From positions 62,001-126,000 of the forward strand of contig NW_024882790.1 in NCBI RefSeq assembly GCF_019059575.1: a stretch of DNA of 64,000 nucleotides, read 5' to 3'. The notes below the pieces were generated by a model, which saw only the letters and a list, made by a program, of their open reading frames with translations, was not told the DNA's origin and searched no databases. A program made the translations under genes and the position numbers. Positions 42,999-53,861 of this stretch are shown here, piece by piece. This stretch comes from Amphibalanus amphitrite. Taxonomy: Eukaryota > Arthropoda > Thecostraca > Balanomorpha > Balanidae. The stretch's first letter is position 1. Every line of letters starts with the position of its first letter.

Positions 42999-43903
42999 GG
43001 TGTGCCGTTACGTAGTTTCGGATCGTCCTTAAATTTCTCGCCCTCTTTGCTCTCACCGCAACGTTTTATAGAAAAACTCCTGATGTTTTTGGCCTTGCTC
43101 CTTGCTCTTAACCTTGCTCTTCCAGACCATGAGGCATGAGCACACTTTTTATTAACTTTAAATGGAAGTTTGCCATGTTTCTCAAAAATGCACGGGTAAA
43201 ACCTGGTGTTAGCCGGTTTTTCCGCCAACCTGCGACTCTGGGCGCCCTCGGAGCCGGTCCCGTGGATCCCCTGGTCACGTGATGGCGCGACCCCAGCCGA
43301 ACGGTCTCGCCTGGTCACACGGACCGCTCAGCCAATCAGAAGCCAGGGCCAAGGCCGCCCGGCCGGCGTGGGACTGGGCGGCACGCGCGCGGGCCACTTG
43401 GTCGGCGAACGGCGACACTCAATGCACTCTGCCAGCTAAGCTAAGAAACAGCTAAGAAACATGACCTTGCCATGTTTCTCAAAAATGTTCATCTCACCTT
43501 AAAAAAAATTAGTTCCTATCAAATAAGTATCGGAAGCACAAATCTCACCGGAAGTCTGAGGCGAACTATAAGCGAAAATGCCACAACTTCCCTATGGCCA
43601 CCGCCATTCTGTCTGAACTAGACTTTTTGTTTCTCCAAACTACATGTATATGGTAACATAACATGTATGTGGTAACATAACGTATGTTACATATATATGG
43701 TATATGGTAACATATACCATATACACATATACCTACATATATATATATACCATATACATATACCTACATGTATATGGTAACATAACGTCAATGTGACATA
43801 ACAATTCACATTTATTGGGCATGCGTCACGAATGCGTGCACCTCGGTATTACCGTTATGAAAGTTGCCCGAATCGGCGCTTAAGAACTTTGCAATTTGAA
43901 AAT
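42999..43903. other. Unassigned DNA with AT-rich palindromic stretch
   Basis: 43639-43793 is built from ATGTATATGGTAACATA and its complement, so it is a self-complementary AT-rich microsatellite. The frames at 42995-43439 have no domain. GC-rich sequence at 43230-43400 shows nothing further. Confidence 0.45.
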
Positions 43904-44831
43904 TTAACCCTCGCCCGTGGACGGCATTTCGCCATCCTTTCCAGTGGAGGGTGGGTGGGGGGGGGGGGGTTACGACCCCTTCTGCCGTTTCGAAACGCGT
44001 CGTCGTAGAGCTTAGCGGAAAAACACCGTATTGCTCTCGACGAGAGCTCGCGATTGCGCATATTACTTTTGACCATAGGTAAATATTTGACCTAGGTTTG
44101 GCAGGTTAAAGATCAAAGTTCGGGAAAATCGGCATTTTTAACTTTGCGCGCCGGTAGCGTCGCCGCTATGGCAGATATGGTCATGGAATTTTCACCATCG
44201 TATTTCTGGATGAATTTGGTGCATTTTGGTGTAAAGTTTGTCACATTTTACGCGATAACTTCCGGGGCAGAGCGCCCGGAAGCCGGCGGGGTCGCGTTCG
44301 CGCCCCGGGTGGTCGAAAATGCCGTCTGACAGTTGGGGTCGGAAATGTGATCTAACCTGTCGGCGACTTCTCCTTGACCCTGAGACGCTCATTAAACCGT
44401 GATTAAACCAAGTGCCCCAGCTTTATTTGGCCGTCAGATTCGAATTCAGGGCCAAAAATTACCGCCGGAAAGTCAAACTTCAAGAGGTCACCAGAGGTCA
44501 CTGACCTGAACTAGACCTGACCTGACCTTGACCCTACATAGGTCAATGGAGGGTATGTCAGTGCCATGTCAGTCACTTTTGACCCAAACAATGCCAAAGT
44601 GTAACCGATATCATCGAAAAACTACGATTTCGTGCAAAATCGGCCTGACCTTGTTACCTTTGTGACGTCATAGCTCTGTTACCTGACCTGAACCGGTCAT
44701 TTTTTCGCCAAAAGTTGCGCAAAGGATGGTCCATAAGGTAGCCGGAAAGCTGGCGGCACTACGTGCCGCCTTTTTTCGCTATTCGTGAAAAACCTCAGGA
44801 GGGTGCGGCCCTTTCAACGGGCGACAATTAA
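43904..44831 (+). mobile_element. TTAA-type element, family B-like
   Basis: TTAACCCTCGCCCGTGGACG at 43904, then a G run with hairpin GGGGTTACGACCCC and GTAGAGCTTAGCGGAAAAAC, matching 18548-18665. Half-sites at 44486-44540 and 44643-44700 precede hairpin 44752-44770 and TTCGTGAAAAACC. The right tip is eroded; TTAA at 44828-44831 is a possible limit. Non-coding. Confidence 0.6.
44752..44770. other. Internal hairpin with compensatory change
   Basis: GGCGGCAC TAC GTGCCGCC followed by a T run. It is the counterpart of 13598-13616, with one base pair swapped. Confidence 0.8.
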
Positions 44832-45479
44832 AATAAATATCACATAGTGCACCAATCTTCCTTTTCATCTTTTGCACAACCGTTTTAGGAATCCTCAATG
44901 CAAAAGATGTCGAAGCCGGAACCGTAGTCGGTCGGAGTGAACAGTTTTATTAGTAGTCGGAGTCATTCAAAATTTGTCGAAGCCCTGGGTGCTGATTAAA
45001 CTCTCGCTGTCAATGAATTAGAGTTGACTAATTCATTGTTAGAGGAAATGACTGCAATAGAGGAATGACTGCATGCTAGTAGCACCTACGTCTAAAACGA
45101 AGCTTAACAGTTTTTTTCAAATAATAAAACAAGACATGCCAGGAGTGTCAGCTATATATTTCTTCAAGTGAAGTCCTGGGGTATGTCGGATAAAAGGTTG
45201 AGTGATCAAGTCTATTCTCACTGTCACTGCACATAATCCAGCGATGCTATATACAAGTGCTGCTGATCATAGCACTCCTAGCTCGCACTAATAGTTGAGA
45301 CGTTTCAAGTCCCCTGAATATCACATCACGAAAGAAAAAAATCAGGCATCAGCCTCTTGTCACTGAGTCACATTTGTACTAATATACATCTTGCACACTA
45401 ATCACATGTAGGTAACATAAGTAAAATTTATAAACAAAACACTGTTCTTTAACATTAGATGACAAACAAACAGAACGGT
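44832..45479. other. Unassigned stretch, no supported gene
   Basis: AT-rich. A degenerate GTCGGAGT hexamer region lies at 44915-44985. CTCTCGCTGTCAATGAATTAG shows a short inverted repeat (ATGAATTAG/CTAATTCAT near 45013-45037). It may include the 3' end of the Tc1 element, but no terminal repeat is evident. Confidence 0.4.
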
Positions 45480-45736
45480 TTAGTAGGTGTGACCGCCCGC
45501 TGCCTCGGAGCACTGCTCCAGCCGCTGCCTCATCGAGGCCACCATGGGCTCCGGAAGTAGCCGGGGCGGCGGCGGAGCTCCTCCCATTTCGCCAAGACGG
45601 CGGCCCAGAGCTCGTCCTGGTTGAGCTGCCGGGCCGGCTGGCGCAGCTCCTCCTCCAGCTCATGAACCACTAGAGACCACACATTTTCGATAGGGTTCAG
45701 GTCTGGGCTTATTGAGGGCCAGGGGATGGCACGAAC
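45480..45736 (-). pseudogene. Tc1/mariner transposase, C-terminal exon
   Basis: Reading leftward from 45736: VRAIPWPSISPDLNPIENVW, the block holding the third catalytic residue region of Tc1-type DDE/D transposases, then SLVVHELEEELRQPARQLNQ and ELWAAVLAKWEEL. A one-step frame change in the CGCCGCCGCC tract (about 45565-45580) separates this from the expected C-terminal phrase MVASMRQRLEQCSEAAGGHTY, which ends at the stop at 45480-45482. It is preceded by TTCGCAG, a good splice acceptor. Confidence 0.8.
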
Positions 45737-46585
45737 CTGCGAACAAAACCATGTTTGTTACTCACTGTAACGTGATATAGGTTGACACATCGGTCATGAC
45801 TATGAAGCTGTATGGTGCAACGAATAACACCTGTTGGAAAGTGTTTGATCATTACTGAGCAATTTTGTAAGGCATCTTAAGAACTTTTTAAATAATTGTT
45901 TAAGTTATCTCGATAAGTTTATAACAGGCGGGGACGAGGCGACCAGGGGCAAAGCGGCCTCCCGCACATAGCCGTAGGCCTCGCCTCCTCTAATTGGGAT
46001 GCATTGCTGTTGGGGTGAAAATGAATAAACAGATAAATAAATAAACAGCATCTCAAGATTTTTTTTAAATAATGCCATCAGGTCACCGGTCACCTAGCTA
46101 AATCATACCACAACTTAAAGCCGCCCCACACTGGACCTCGCATGCGGGCTTTGAGTTTGCAGGTTTTGAGTTTGCGGGCATAATACTAACTCATAGAGTA
46201 ATTAGACCGTACCCTCATGGTCACTTCATGAATGCTGTGAAGCCGGTACACCTTCAGAAAACTACATATAGTCGCAATAGCAGCATGAACGAACCAAAAT
46301 TCGACTCCAACGAAAAACCCGCAAACCTCGTAGAGCTTGCAGACCTCGCAGCGAGGAAAATCGAAAGTTGACTCAAAATCAACTTTTGGAATGCGATGCA
46401 AGGTAGCTCGGAAGCTAAAAACATGCAGACTCGCTTGTTAGATAGTAGTGTGAATCGCTCAGCTAGATTGCATTATTTGATTTTGAAGAAACCCGAAAAC
46501 CCAAAAACTCGCAACCCGCATGCGAGGTCCAGTGTGGGGCACCCTTTAGAGTTAGCAGCCATGATAGGTTTATGATGCCACTTAC
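45737..46585 (-). other. Apparent intron of the Tc1/mariner gene
   Basis: On the minus strand the donor reads TCA|GTAAGT at 46585 and the acceptor TTCGCAG| at 45737. Joining the flanking exons keeps the frame and brings DHADS next to VRAIPWPS, as expected for the domain. The 849-bp interval contains a MITE (46123-46540). An insertion later adapted as an intron is possible. Confidence 0.6.
46123..46540. mobile_element. MITE with 26-bp perfect terminal inverted repeats
   Basis: GCCCCACACTGGACCTCGCA continuing to TGCGGG at 46123-46148 is exactly mirrored at 46515-46540. Homology extends weakly outward (CTTAAAGCC versus CTCTAAAGGGT reversed) and inward (GAGTTTGC/GCGAGTTTTTGG). 418 bp, non-coding, inside the apparent intron. 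Confidence 0.85.
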
Positions 46586-46711
46586 TGAGTCTGCGTGGTC
46601 TTCGAACCACTGCTTGACTGCCCTCGCTGTGTGGATAGGGGCGTTGTCTTGCATTAGAGTCCAGGGTCGCTCCTCGTCGGGGCGCATTTCCTCCACGGAG
46701 GGCAAAAACGC
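46586..46711 (-). pseudogene. Tc1/mariner transposase, middle exon
   Basis: Encodes AFLPSVEEMRPDEERPW, LMQDNAPIHTARAVKQWF and EDHADS. MQDNAPIHTA is the block with the second catalytic Asp of Tc1-type transposases. GGCAG immediately precedes it (possible acceptor at 46712) and GTAAGT follows. The segment with the first catalytic Asp should lie upstream but was not found. Confidence 0.8.
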
Positions 46712-46847
46712 CTGCCGGAGTAGTGAAGACATATTTAACAACAATGAAAAATGCACATGTTCACAAGGGTATACAGTCAACTCAACCAGTGACAACTTAA
46801 CCAACGTGGTTTGTGACAATGGAGCCAATGCGTTCAGCACACTGGTT

Positions 46848-47056
46848 GAGTTGTCACTGGTTGTCACTGGTTGTCACTGGTTGAGTTGTCACTGGTTGAG
46901 TTGTCACTGGTTGAGTTGTCACTGGTTGAGTTGTCACTGGTTGAGTTGTCACTGGTTGAGTTGTCAATGGTTGAGTTGTCACGGGTTCAGTTGTCACTGG
47001 TTCAGATGTCACTGGTTGAGTTGTCACTGATTGAAATGTCACTGGTTGAGTAGTTG
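46848..47056. repeat. 15-bp minisatellite, GTCACTGGTTGAGTT
   Basis: About 14 copies in direct tandem, some with single changes (AATGG, GGGTTC, GATTGA). Both strands give long Leu/Val/Glu or Thr/Gln/Pro frames that are repeat shadows. It sits just upstream (minus sense) of the Tc1 middle exon. Confidence 0.95.
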
Positions 47057-47571
47057 TCACTGGTTTGACCTGCTTGAAATGCCACTGGTGGAATTGACAT
47101 GGAACCGTTTGCAAGAGTGCGGGGAAGACGGCGTGCTGGACAAAAACGATATCTACCTGGATATGACTTGTGCAATCGGACGTTTACTGGCATTTGACCT
47201 GTTACACAAAGACCATAAAACGTTTATCTTAGGTTTTGTCTCTTAGACACCCAGAGGGCAGGAAACCGCCAACCATTGTTCAGTTGGTTCGATTTTTTAT
47301 GTGCTCTGATTTTGTCTCGCAAACTTTACAAGCATTCAACATGAACATAAAATGTTTGAGCTGTGGCTCTGGCGACATTAAGCGAGATAAAAAAATTACT
47401 CGCTATTATTATCAATCCTATCTTGAAGTAAATAGTTTGACACTTTTCTAATTTGAAAATGTTTGAAAAAGGCCTGCGGTCGAAATAAATATTACATTCT
47501 GTCAAGTAAAGTATATATTTGTACAGCATTAGTTTTGGTAATTATCGAGGAAAAAAGGTCATGTTTTTACA
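47057..47571. other. Unassigned stretch, no supported gene
   Basis: Short frames only. The missing Tc1 segment with the first catalytic Asp was looked for here on the minus strand and not found. GTAAATAGTTTGACAC at 47428-47443 recurs at 53667, just beyond the Helitron-like array. Confidence 0.4.
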
Positions 47572-49033
47572 TCTAACTTACTATTCGAACAAAATCCGTC
47601 TGTGAGTCTGTCTGTGTGTCCGCACATCGTGTAGTGGGTTCAATTTGTTACGGCTACAGGGCAGACGGTATATCGTAGGGGGTTGAAGTTTGCACACCTT
47701 CTAGGTGACAGAGCGGGTCAGCGCCTTTTCTAGGTTCCGACTCGCTGGGGTGCACGGTTCGCGCGTGGGGCGCGCTGGAAGAACGCCAATGAAATTTTGA
47801 TCGGTTCGTAGATCTTCATTGAGAGCCGGGGTCGACAAACTTTGTGAGCTAAATGCATGCCGATCGGTGGCGGGTGCCTCGCATTGGCGGATGGGTAAGT
47901 TTTAATTTGAATAAAAAGTGGCGAAAAAATGTGTTGATTTTCGTTCAATGGAAGCAGTTTGTGATGCGAGTTTATAAATGCATCGTGTTTGCCGCAATGC
48001 GTAACATTGGTCACAGGGCGTCATTTTTGCCGCAAATCGCACAGTTTTGTCAAATATGGTCCGATATGGGTGCAATTTGGTGTCAAGATGCATGCTCAAT
48101 CGCCGGGTGAAAATGCGCCGCGTTTGTCGCAATGCGCCACATACGCCACAAAGCGCCATTTCCCACAAATACGATTAAGCGTAATGGAATGGCACGAATA
48201 GGAGCAGGGCTGGGAACACTTTAAGTCTGATATTTTAGTACTGATTGGATCCAATTATTCCGTGACCTGACATGACCCAGTGATAGGTAGTGGTAGTTGT
48301 ACGGGTAGTGGTAGTGGTAGTGGTAGGAGGTAGTGGTAGGAGGTAGTGGTAGAGCTGTAGGTGTAGTGGTAGTGGTAGTGGTAGGGGTAGTGGTAGTGGT
48401 AGTGGTAGGAGTAGTAGTAGGGGTAGGGGTAGTGGTAGGGGTAGTAGTAGGGGACAGGGGTAGTAGTAGGGGACAGGGGTAGTAGTAGGGGTAGTGGTAG
48501 GGTAGTGGTAGGGGAGGAGTATGGGTAGGAGTAGTGGTAGGGGTAGGGGTAGGGGTAGGGGTAGGGGTAGTGGTATAGGTAGTGGTAGGGGTAGTAGTAG
48601 GGGTAGTGGTAGGGTAGTGGTAGGGGTAGGAGTATGGGTAGGAGTAGTGGTAGGGGTAGGGGTAGGGGTAGTGGTAGGGGTAGGGGTAGGGGTAGGGGTA
48701 GTGGAAGGGGTAGTGGTAGGAGTAGGGGTAGTGGTGGAGACAAAAGCAGAACAGTGGCCCGGGCTGATCCCAGCGGACGAGAGGTGACCTTTGTGACCTG
48801 GCCTGACCCAAAGTGACCGGGGCTGACCCCTTTGACCCGTCTTGACCCCGTATCACCCAAATTTCATCCAACAACGCCCTCAGAACAGTTCTTTTTTAAA
48901 TTCTCTTCACATTTCCGTCCATATCTATGCTTCTAGACGACACATCGACATGAATCAAACACCATTCGAAAGCAAATTGGCTGGTGCCGCAATTTTTCCT
49001 ACCACGCAGCAAAGCAAGTGGCGCAGCCGCTTG
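47572..49033 (+). mobile_element. Helitron-like unit 1 of 6
   Basis: It starts TCTAACTTACTATTCGAAC after an A, followed by GTCTGTGAGTCTGTC, like many animal Helitron 5' ends. It ends with hairpin CAAGTGGC GCA GCCGCTTG. It is colinear with unit 2 outside the hexamer array at 48283-48742. No Rep/helicase. The 3' tip is CTTG rather than the usual CTRR, so the class call is tentative. Confidence 0.55.
48283..48742. repeat. (TAGTGG/TAGGGG)n hexamer array in unit 1
   Basis: 460 bp of GTAGTG and GTAGGG hexamers. G-rich strand runs (GGGG every 6 bp) could form G-quadruplexes. The long Tyr/Pro/Thr and Gly/Arg frames are artefacts of this array. Confidence 0.95.
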
Positions 49034-50326
49034 TCTAACTTACTATTCTAACAGAATCCGTCTGTCTGTGAGTGTGTGTGTGTGTCCGCCACGCCGTGTA
49101 GTGGGTTCAATTTGTTACGGCTTCAGGGCAGACGGTACGACGTAGGGGGTTGAAATTTGCACACCTTCTAGGTGACAGAGCGGGTCAGCGCCTTTTCTAG
49201 GTTCCGACTCGCTGGGGTGCACGGTTGGCATGTGGCGCGCGCTGGAAGAACGCCAATGAAATTTTGATCGGTTCGTAGATCTTCATTGAGAGCCGGGGTC
49301 GACAAACTTTGTGGACTAAATGCATGCCGATCGGCGGCGGGTGCCTCGCATTGGCGGATGGGCAAGTTTTAATTTGAATAAAAAGTGGCGAGAGAATGTG
49401 TTGATTGTTGCTAAATGGGTGCAGTTTTTGATAGGTATTTACAAATGCACCGCGTTTGCCGCAATGCGTCACATTTGTCCCAAGGCTCCATCTTCGTCGC
49501 AAATCGCACAGTTTTGTCAAATATAGTCCGATATGGGTGCAATTTGGTGCCAAGATGCATGCTCAATCGCCGGGTGAAAATGCGCCGCGTTTGTCGCAAT
49601 GCGCCACATATGCCACAAAGCGCCATTTCCGACAAATACGATTAAGCGTAATGGAATGGCACGAATAGGGGCAGGGCTGGGAACACTTAAAGTCTGATAT
49701 TTTAGTACTGATTGGATCCAATTATTCTGTGACCTGACATGACCCGGCGGTGTTGGTAGGGGTAGTTGTACGGGTAGTGGTAGGGGTAGGGGTAGGGGTA
49801 GTGGTAGGGGTAGTGGTAGTGGTAGTGGTAGGGGTAGTGGTAGTGGTAGGGGTAGTGGTAGTAGTAGTGGTAGGGGTAGTAGTAGGGGTAGAAGTAGGCG
49901 TAGTGGTAGGGGTAGTAGTAGGGGTAGGGGTAGGGGTAGATGTAGTGGTAGGGGTAGGGGTGGGGGTAGTGGTAGGGGTAGTGGTAGGGGTAGTGGTAGG
50001 GGTAGGGGTAGTGGTGGAGGCAAAAGCAGAACAGTGGCCCGGGCTGATCCCAGCGGACGAGAGGTGACCTATGTGACCTGGCCTGACCCAAAGTGACCGG
50101 GGCTGACCCCTTTGACCCGTCTTGACCCCATATCACCCAAATTTCATCCAACAACGCCCTCAGTTCAGGGTGTTGCCAACAGTTCTTTTTAAATTCTCTT
50201 CACATTTCCGTCCATATCTATGCTTCTAGACGACACATCGACATGAATCAAACACCATTCGAAAGCAAATTGGCTGGTGCCGCAATTTTTTCTACCACGC
50301 AGCAAAGCAAGTGGCGCAGCCGCTTG
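49034..50326 (+). mobile_element. Helitron-like unit 2 of 6
   Basis: TCTAACTTACTATTCTAAC begins directly after the CTTG end of unit 1. It is the same family as unit 1, about 170 bp shorter mainly because its hexamer array (49755-50015) is shorter. It ends with the same CAAGTGGC/GCCGCTTG hairpin. Non-coding. Confidence 0.6.
49755..50015. repeat. (TAGTGG/TAGGGG)n hexamer array in unit 2
   Basis: 260 bp, same hexamers and same position within the unit as 48283-48742, so the array existed before the duplication and has changed length since. Confidence 0.95.
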
Positions 50327-51080
50327 TTAATATACTATTTGAGTAGGATTGCGGTTTTTTTGAAGCGGTCAGTTTTTGCAGCGAGCTTTTTCTCTTGGGG
50401 CTTGCGAGATGGGCTCGGACAAACGCATTCACTTAACATTAGCAGAAAGACACAGGAATGCGGCTGAATTCTCGCGCAGTAATGAGCGAGGGTACCCCCA
50501 GTTTGAAGATTCGGCTGTAGAATCTGTAGTTTTAAATACGTATAGTTTGACGTAGATCTGGGAAAAGTGAAACACGGCCGATTGACGTGCAGTTACTGAG
50601 CGTGGGGTCCTCCGTTTTAAAGATTCTGATCAGCGCCGATGGAAATAATTCACCGTGCGTATCTCGACTTATTCACGACCGATTCACACCGGACAAACAC
50701 CGATCGATACCAAATCTGGGGGGCACTGGGAACTGGGGGGGGGGGGGGTCGGGAGTAGAGTGGCAAGTTTTCCTACCCGGCGAACCCGGTACCAAGCAAG
50801 TACCAAGTACCTTTGCAAGTACCAAGCCAGTACCAAGTACTTTTTGCATGTTCCAGATACCAAGCAAGTACCAAGTACTTTTGCCAATACCAAGCAAGTA
50901 CCAAGTACTTTTGCAAGTACCAAGCAAGTACAAAGTACTTTTGCAAGTCGAACAGGTTTTTTGCGATTATCTTAGCTTCTAGAAAGCCGATCGACACGGG
51001 ACAAACACCATTCGATCCCAAATTTTATGCCTCATCATTTTATAACCTTTTGCGCCGCGAAGCAAGCCAGGATCCACTAG
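50327..51080 (+). mobile_element. Helitron-like unit 3 (754-bp repeat, copy 1)
   Basis: TTAATATACTATTTGAGTAG at the 5' end and GAAGCAAGCCAGGATCCACTAG at the 3' end. CTAG is the canonical Helitron tip. Inside are a G run (13 G near 50737) and a 27-30 bp tandem based on GTACCAAGCAAGTACCAAGT. The GGACAAACACCATTCGA-type block near the 3' end is shared with units 1 and 2. Confidence 0.65.
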
Positions 51081-51830
51081 TTAATATACTATTTGAGTAG
51101 GATTGCGGGTTTTTTGAAGCGGTCAGTTTTTGCAGCGAGCTTTTTCTCTTGGGGCTTGCGAGATGGGCTCGGACAAACGCATTCACTTAACATTAGCAGA
51201 AAGACACAGGAATGCGGCTGAATTCTCGCGCAGTAATGAGCGAGGGTACCCCCAGTTTGAAGATTCGGCTGTAGAATCTGTAGTTTTAAATACGTATAGT
51301 TTGACGTAGATCTGGGAAAAGTGAAACACGGCCGATTGACGTGCAGTTACTGAGCGTGGGGTCCTCCGTTTTAAAGATTCTGATCAGCGCCGATGGAAAT
51401 AATTCACCGTGCGTATCTCGACTTATTCACGACCGATTCACACCGGACAAACACCGATCGATACCAAATCTGGGGGGCACTGGGAACTGGGGGGGGGGTC
51501 GGGAGTAGAGTGGCAAGTTTTCCTACCCGGCGAACCCGGTACCAAGCAAGTACCAAGTACCTTTGCAAGTACCAAGCCAGTACCAAGTACTTTTTGCATG
51601 TTCCAGATACCAAGCAAGTACCAAGTACTTTTGCCAATACCAAGCAAGTACCAAGTACTTTTGCAAGTACCAAGCAAGTACAAAGTACTTTTGCAAGTCG
51701 AACAGGTTTTTTGCGATTATCTTAGCTTCTAGAAAGCCGATCGACACGGGACAAACACCATTCGATCCCAAATTTTATGCCTCATCATTTTATAACCTTT
51801 TGCGCCGCGAAGCAAGCCAGGATCCCCTAG
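51081..51830 (+). mobile_element. Helitron-like unit 4 (750-bp repeat, copy 2)
   Basis: Nearly identical to the previous unit. The only length difference I see is the G run (9 instead of 13). It starts directly at the preceding CTAG and ends GATCCCCTAG. Confidence 0.7.
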
Positions 51831-52584
51831 TTAATATACTATTTGAGTAGGATTGCGGGTTTTTTGAAGCGGTCAGTTTTTGCAGCGAGCTTTTTCTCTT
51901 GGGGCTTGCGAGATGGGCTCGGACAAACGCATTCACTTAACATTAGCAGAAAGACACAGGAATGCGGCTGAATTCTCGCGCAGTAATGAGCGAGGGTACC
52001 CCCAGTTTGAAGATTCGGCTGTAGAATCTGTAGTTTTAAATACGTATAGTTTGACGTAGATCTGGGAAAAGTGAAACACGGCCGATTGACGTGCAGTTAC
52101 TGAGCGTGGGGTCCTCCGTTTTAAAGATTCTGATCAGCGCCGATGGAAATAATTCACCGTGCGTATCTCGACTTATTCACGACCGATTCACACCGGACAA
52201 ACACCGATCGATACCAAATCTGGGGGGCACTGGGAACTGGGGGGGGGGGGGGTCGGGAGTAGAGTGGCAAGTTTTCCTACCCGGCGAACCCGGTACCAAG
52301 CAAGTACCAAGTACCTTTGCAAGTACCAAGCCAGTACCAAGTACTTTTTGCATGTTCCAGATACCAAGCAAGTACCAAGTACTTTTGCCAATACCAAGCA
52401 AGTACCAAGTACTTTTGCAAGTACCAAGCAAGTACAAAGTACTTTTGCAAGTCGAACAGGTTTTTTGCGATTATCTTAGCTTCTAGAAAGCCGATCGACA
52501 CGGGACAAACACCATTCGATCCCAAATTTTATGCCTCATCATTTTATAACCTTTTGCGCCGCGAAGCAAGCCAGGATCCCCTAG
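51831..52584 (+). mobile_element. Helitron-like unit 5 (754-bp repeat, copy 3)
   Basis: Identical by eye to copies 1 and 2 apart from G-run length and a base or two near the 3' end. It ends GATCCCCTAG at 52584. Confidence 0.7.
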
Positions 52585-53616
52585 TCTATATTACTATTTG
52601 AGGAGGGTGCGTCTGTCCGTTACCGAGGTCCCGACTTGGTGGTGCTTTGCGTGGACTGCAGGCCAGACCGTTGCACCTAGCCCGGTGAAATTTGCACAAC
52701 TCATAGATCAAGGATGCGCGACGTGCCTTTGAGGGGTCTCAGCTCGATCGGGTCGATAGGGAGCGCGTGGTGCGTGCTCAAAAAGTGCAAATTCGCGTCA
52801 TAGACTTTACATGTATAAATCGGCGTGCGAAATCGGGCGAAAATGGCTAATTTTGGCCGACACGGGTCCAGTTCCCGTGCAATATCTTGGTGACCAGGGA
52901 TCCGACCGGCACGGGGAAAACAGCATCGTGTACAGAATTGAACGGGCTATTGAATGGTGTGCAATGCAGAGGATAGCACGCGCCACGTGCACCGGAGAGG
53001 GCACTTTTATTTGAAAAATTGCGGTTTTTGAGGGATTTTGGAATTAATTTTATTTTTAGGTGACCGTTAAATGGAGCGAGTTGAATCAACGCCTATTTGC
53101 AAGAGAAAGGTACCGCCTCTCATATAAAAATTATGAAAAGCTGATTGATCCAAATCAAGGTGGTGCAAATCACAGGAGAAAATGGTGTTTGTCAATTTTG
53201 TGCCACTTTATTAATCACACGGGGTTTGCTGCATAACCTGATACCTTTGGCAATTGAATATGGTACCATTGGATAGAGCATTCAATTCTGTCCAATATTC
53301 ACTCTTCATTTTTGCATAATTAGCAACAGTATCCTTAAAAATGTAAATGTTCCAAACCATTACATTGTCATTTTTAGCGAAATTCATCGATGGCCCTCAA
53401 AAGACTTCACGCCAGTTTTCGAATCATTCTAAAGTAGAACGCATGATAATACGACACGGGCACCTCGATGCGATGTATCTTTTTGTTTTCTTACAAAATG
53501 CTTGGCCGTCAAAAAGCAATCGAACGAAATGGATATTTACCAACCAAATCGACACAGACCAACCCACGGGTCAAAAAATCCCCCCTTAGCGTTGCGGAGC
53601 ACGCGGGTAACCCTAG
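52585..53616 (+). mobile_element. Helitron-like unit 6
   Basis: TCTATATTACTATTTGAGG after CTAG, then GTCTGTCCGTTACCGAG, a good Helitron 5' end. The 3' end GCGTTGCGGAGCACGC (hairpin with a bulge), a short spacer and CCTAG at 53616 fit the Helitron rule of a GC hairpin a few bases before CTAG. Its 5' region (GTGAAATTTGCACAACTC) parallels units 1 and 2. 1,032 bp, non-coding. Confidence 0.7.
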
Positions 53617-53861
53617 TTTTCTACTATTTATGTATAAACATGTTCCTCGTACAAGCACTAACCTCAGTAAATAGTTTGACACGTTTAATCAATTAGACAT
53701 GCTCTTTAATCGACATATTATCATTATATGCTGTCCCGATTAGTCATTATGGCCCGATATTATCATTATGCTGGCCCGATTAATCATCTGATACTACACT
53801 CTCGTCTTGACATAGAAATGCAGAGACAACAGCAACAAATACCTAATAAAAGAAAAGTACG
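53617..53861. other. Short unassigned stretch after the array
   Basis: TTTTCTACTATTTATG directly after CTAG looks like a further Helitron-like 5' start, but no end follows. GCCCGATTAGTCATTATGG-like phrases repeat at 53733-53786. Confidence 0.4.

Noticed and set aside
46854..47114. Thr/Gln/Pro-Val repeat frame that could suggest a mucin or antifreeze-like protein
   Set aside because: It is the 15-bp minisatellite read in frame; every frame on both strands is open for the same reason.
48221..50154. Long Tyr/Pro/Thr, Leu/Pro and Gly/Arg frames
   Set aside because: They are translations of the TAGGGG/TAGTGG hexamer arrays in several frames on both strands.
50587..52601. 131-codon frames repeated three times
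   Set aside because: They lie inside the tandem Helitron-like repeat and cross the G run and the GTACCAAG tandem in all frames; no domain, and the G-run length change shifts the frame between copies.
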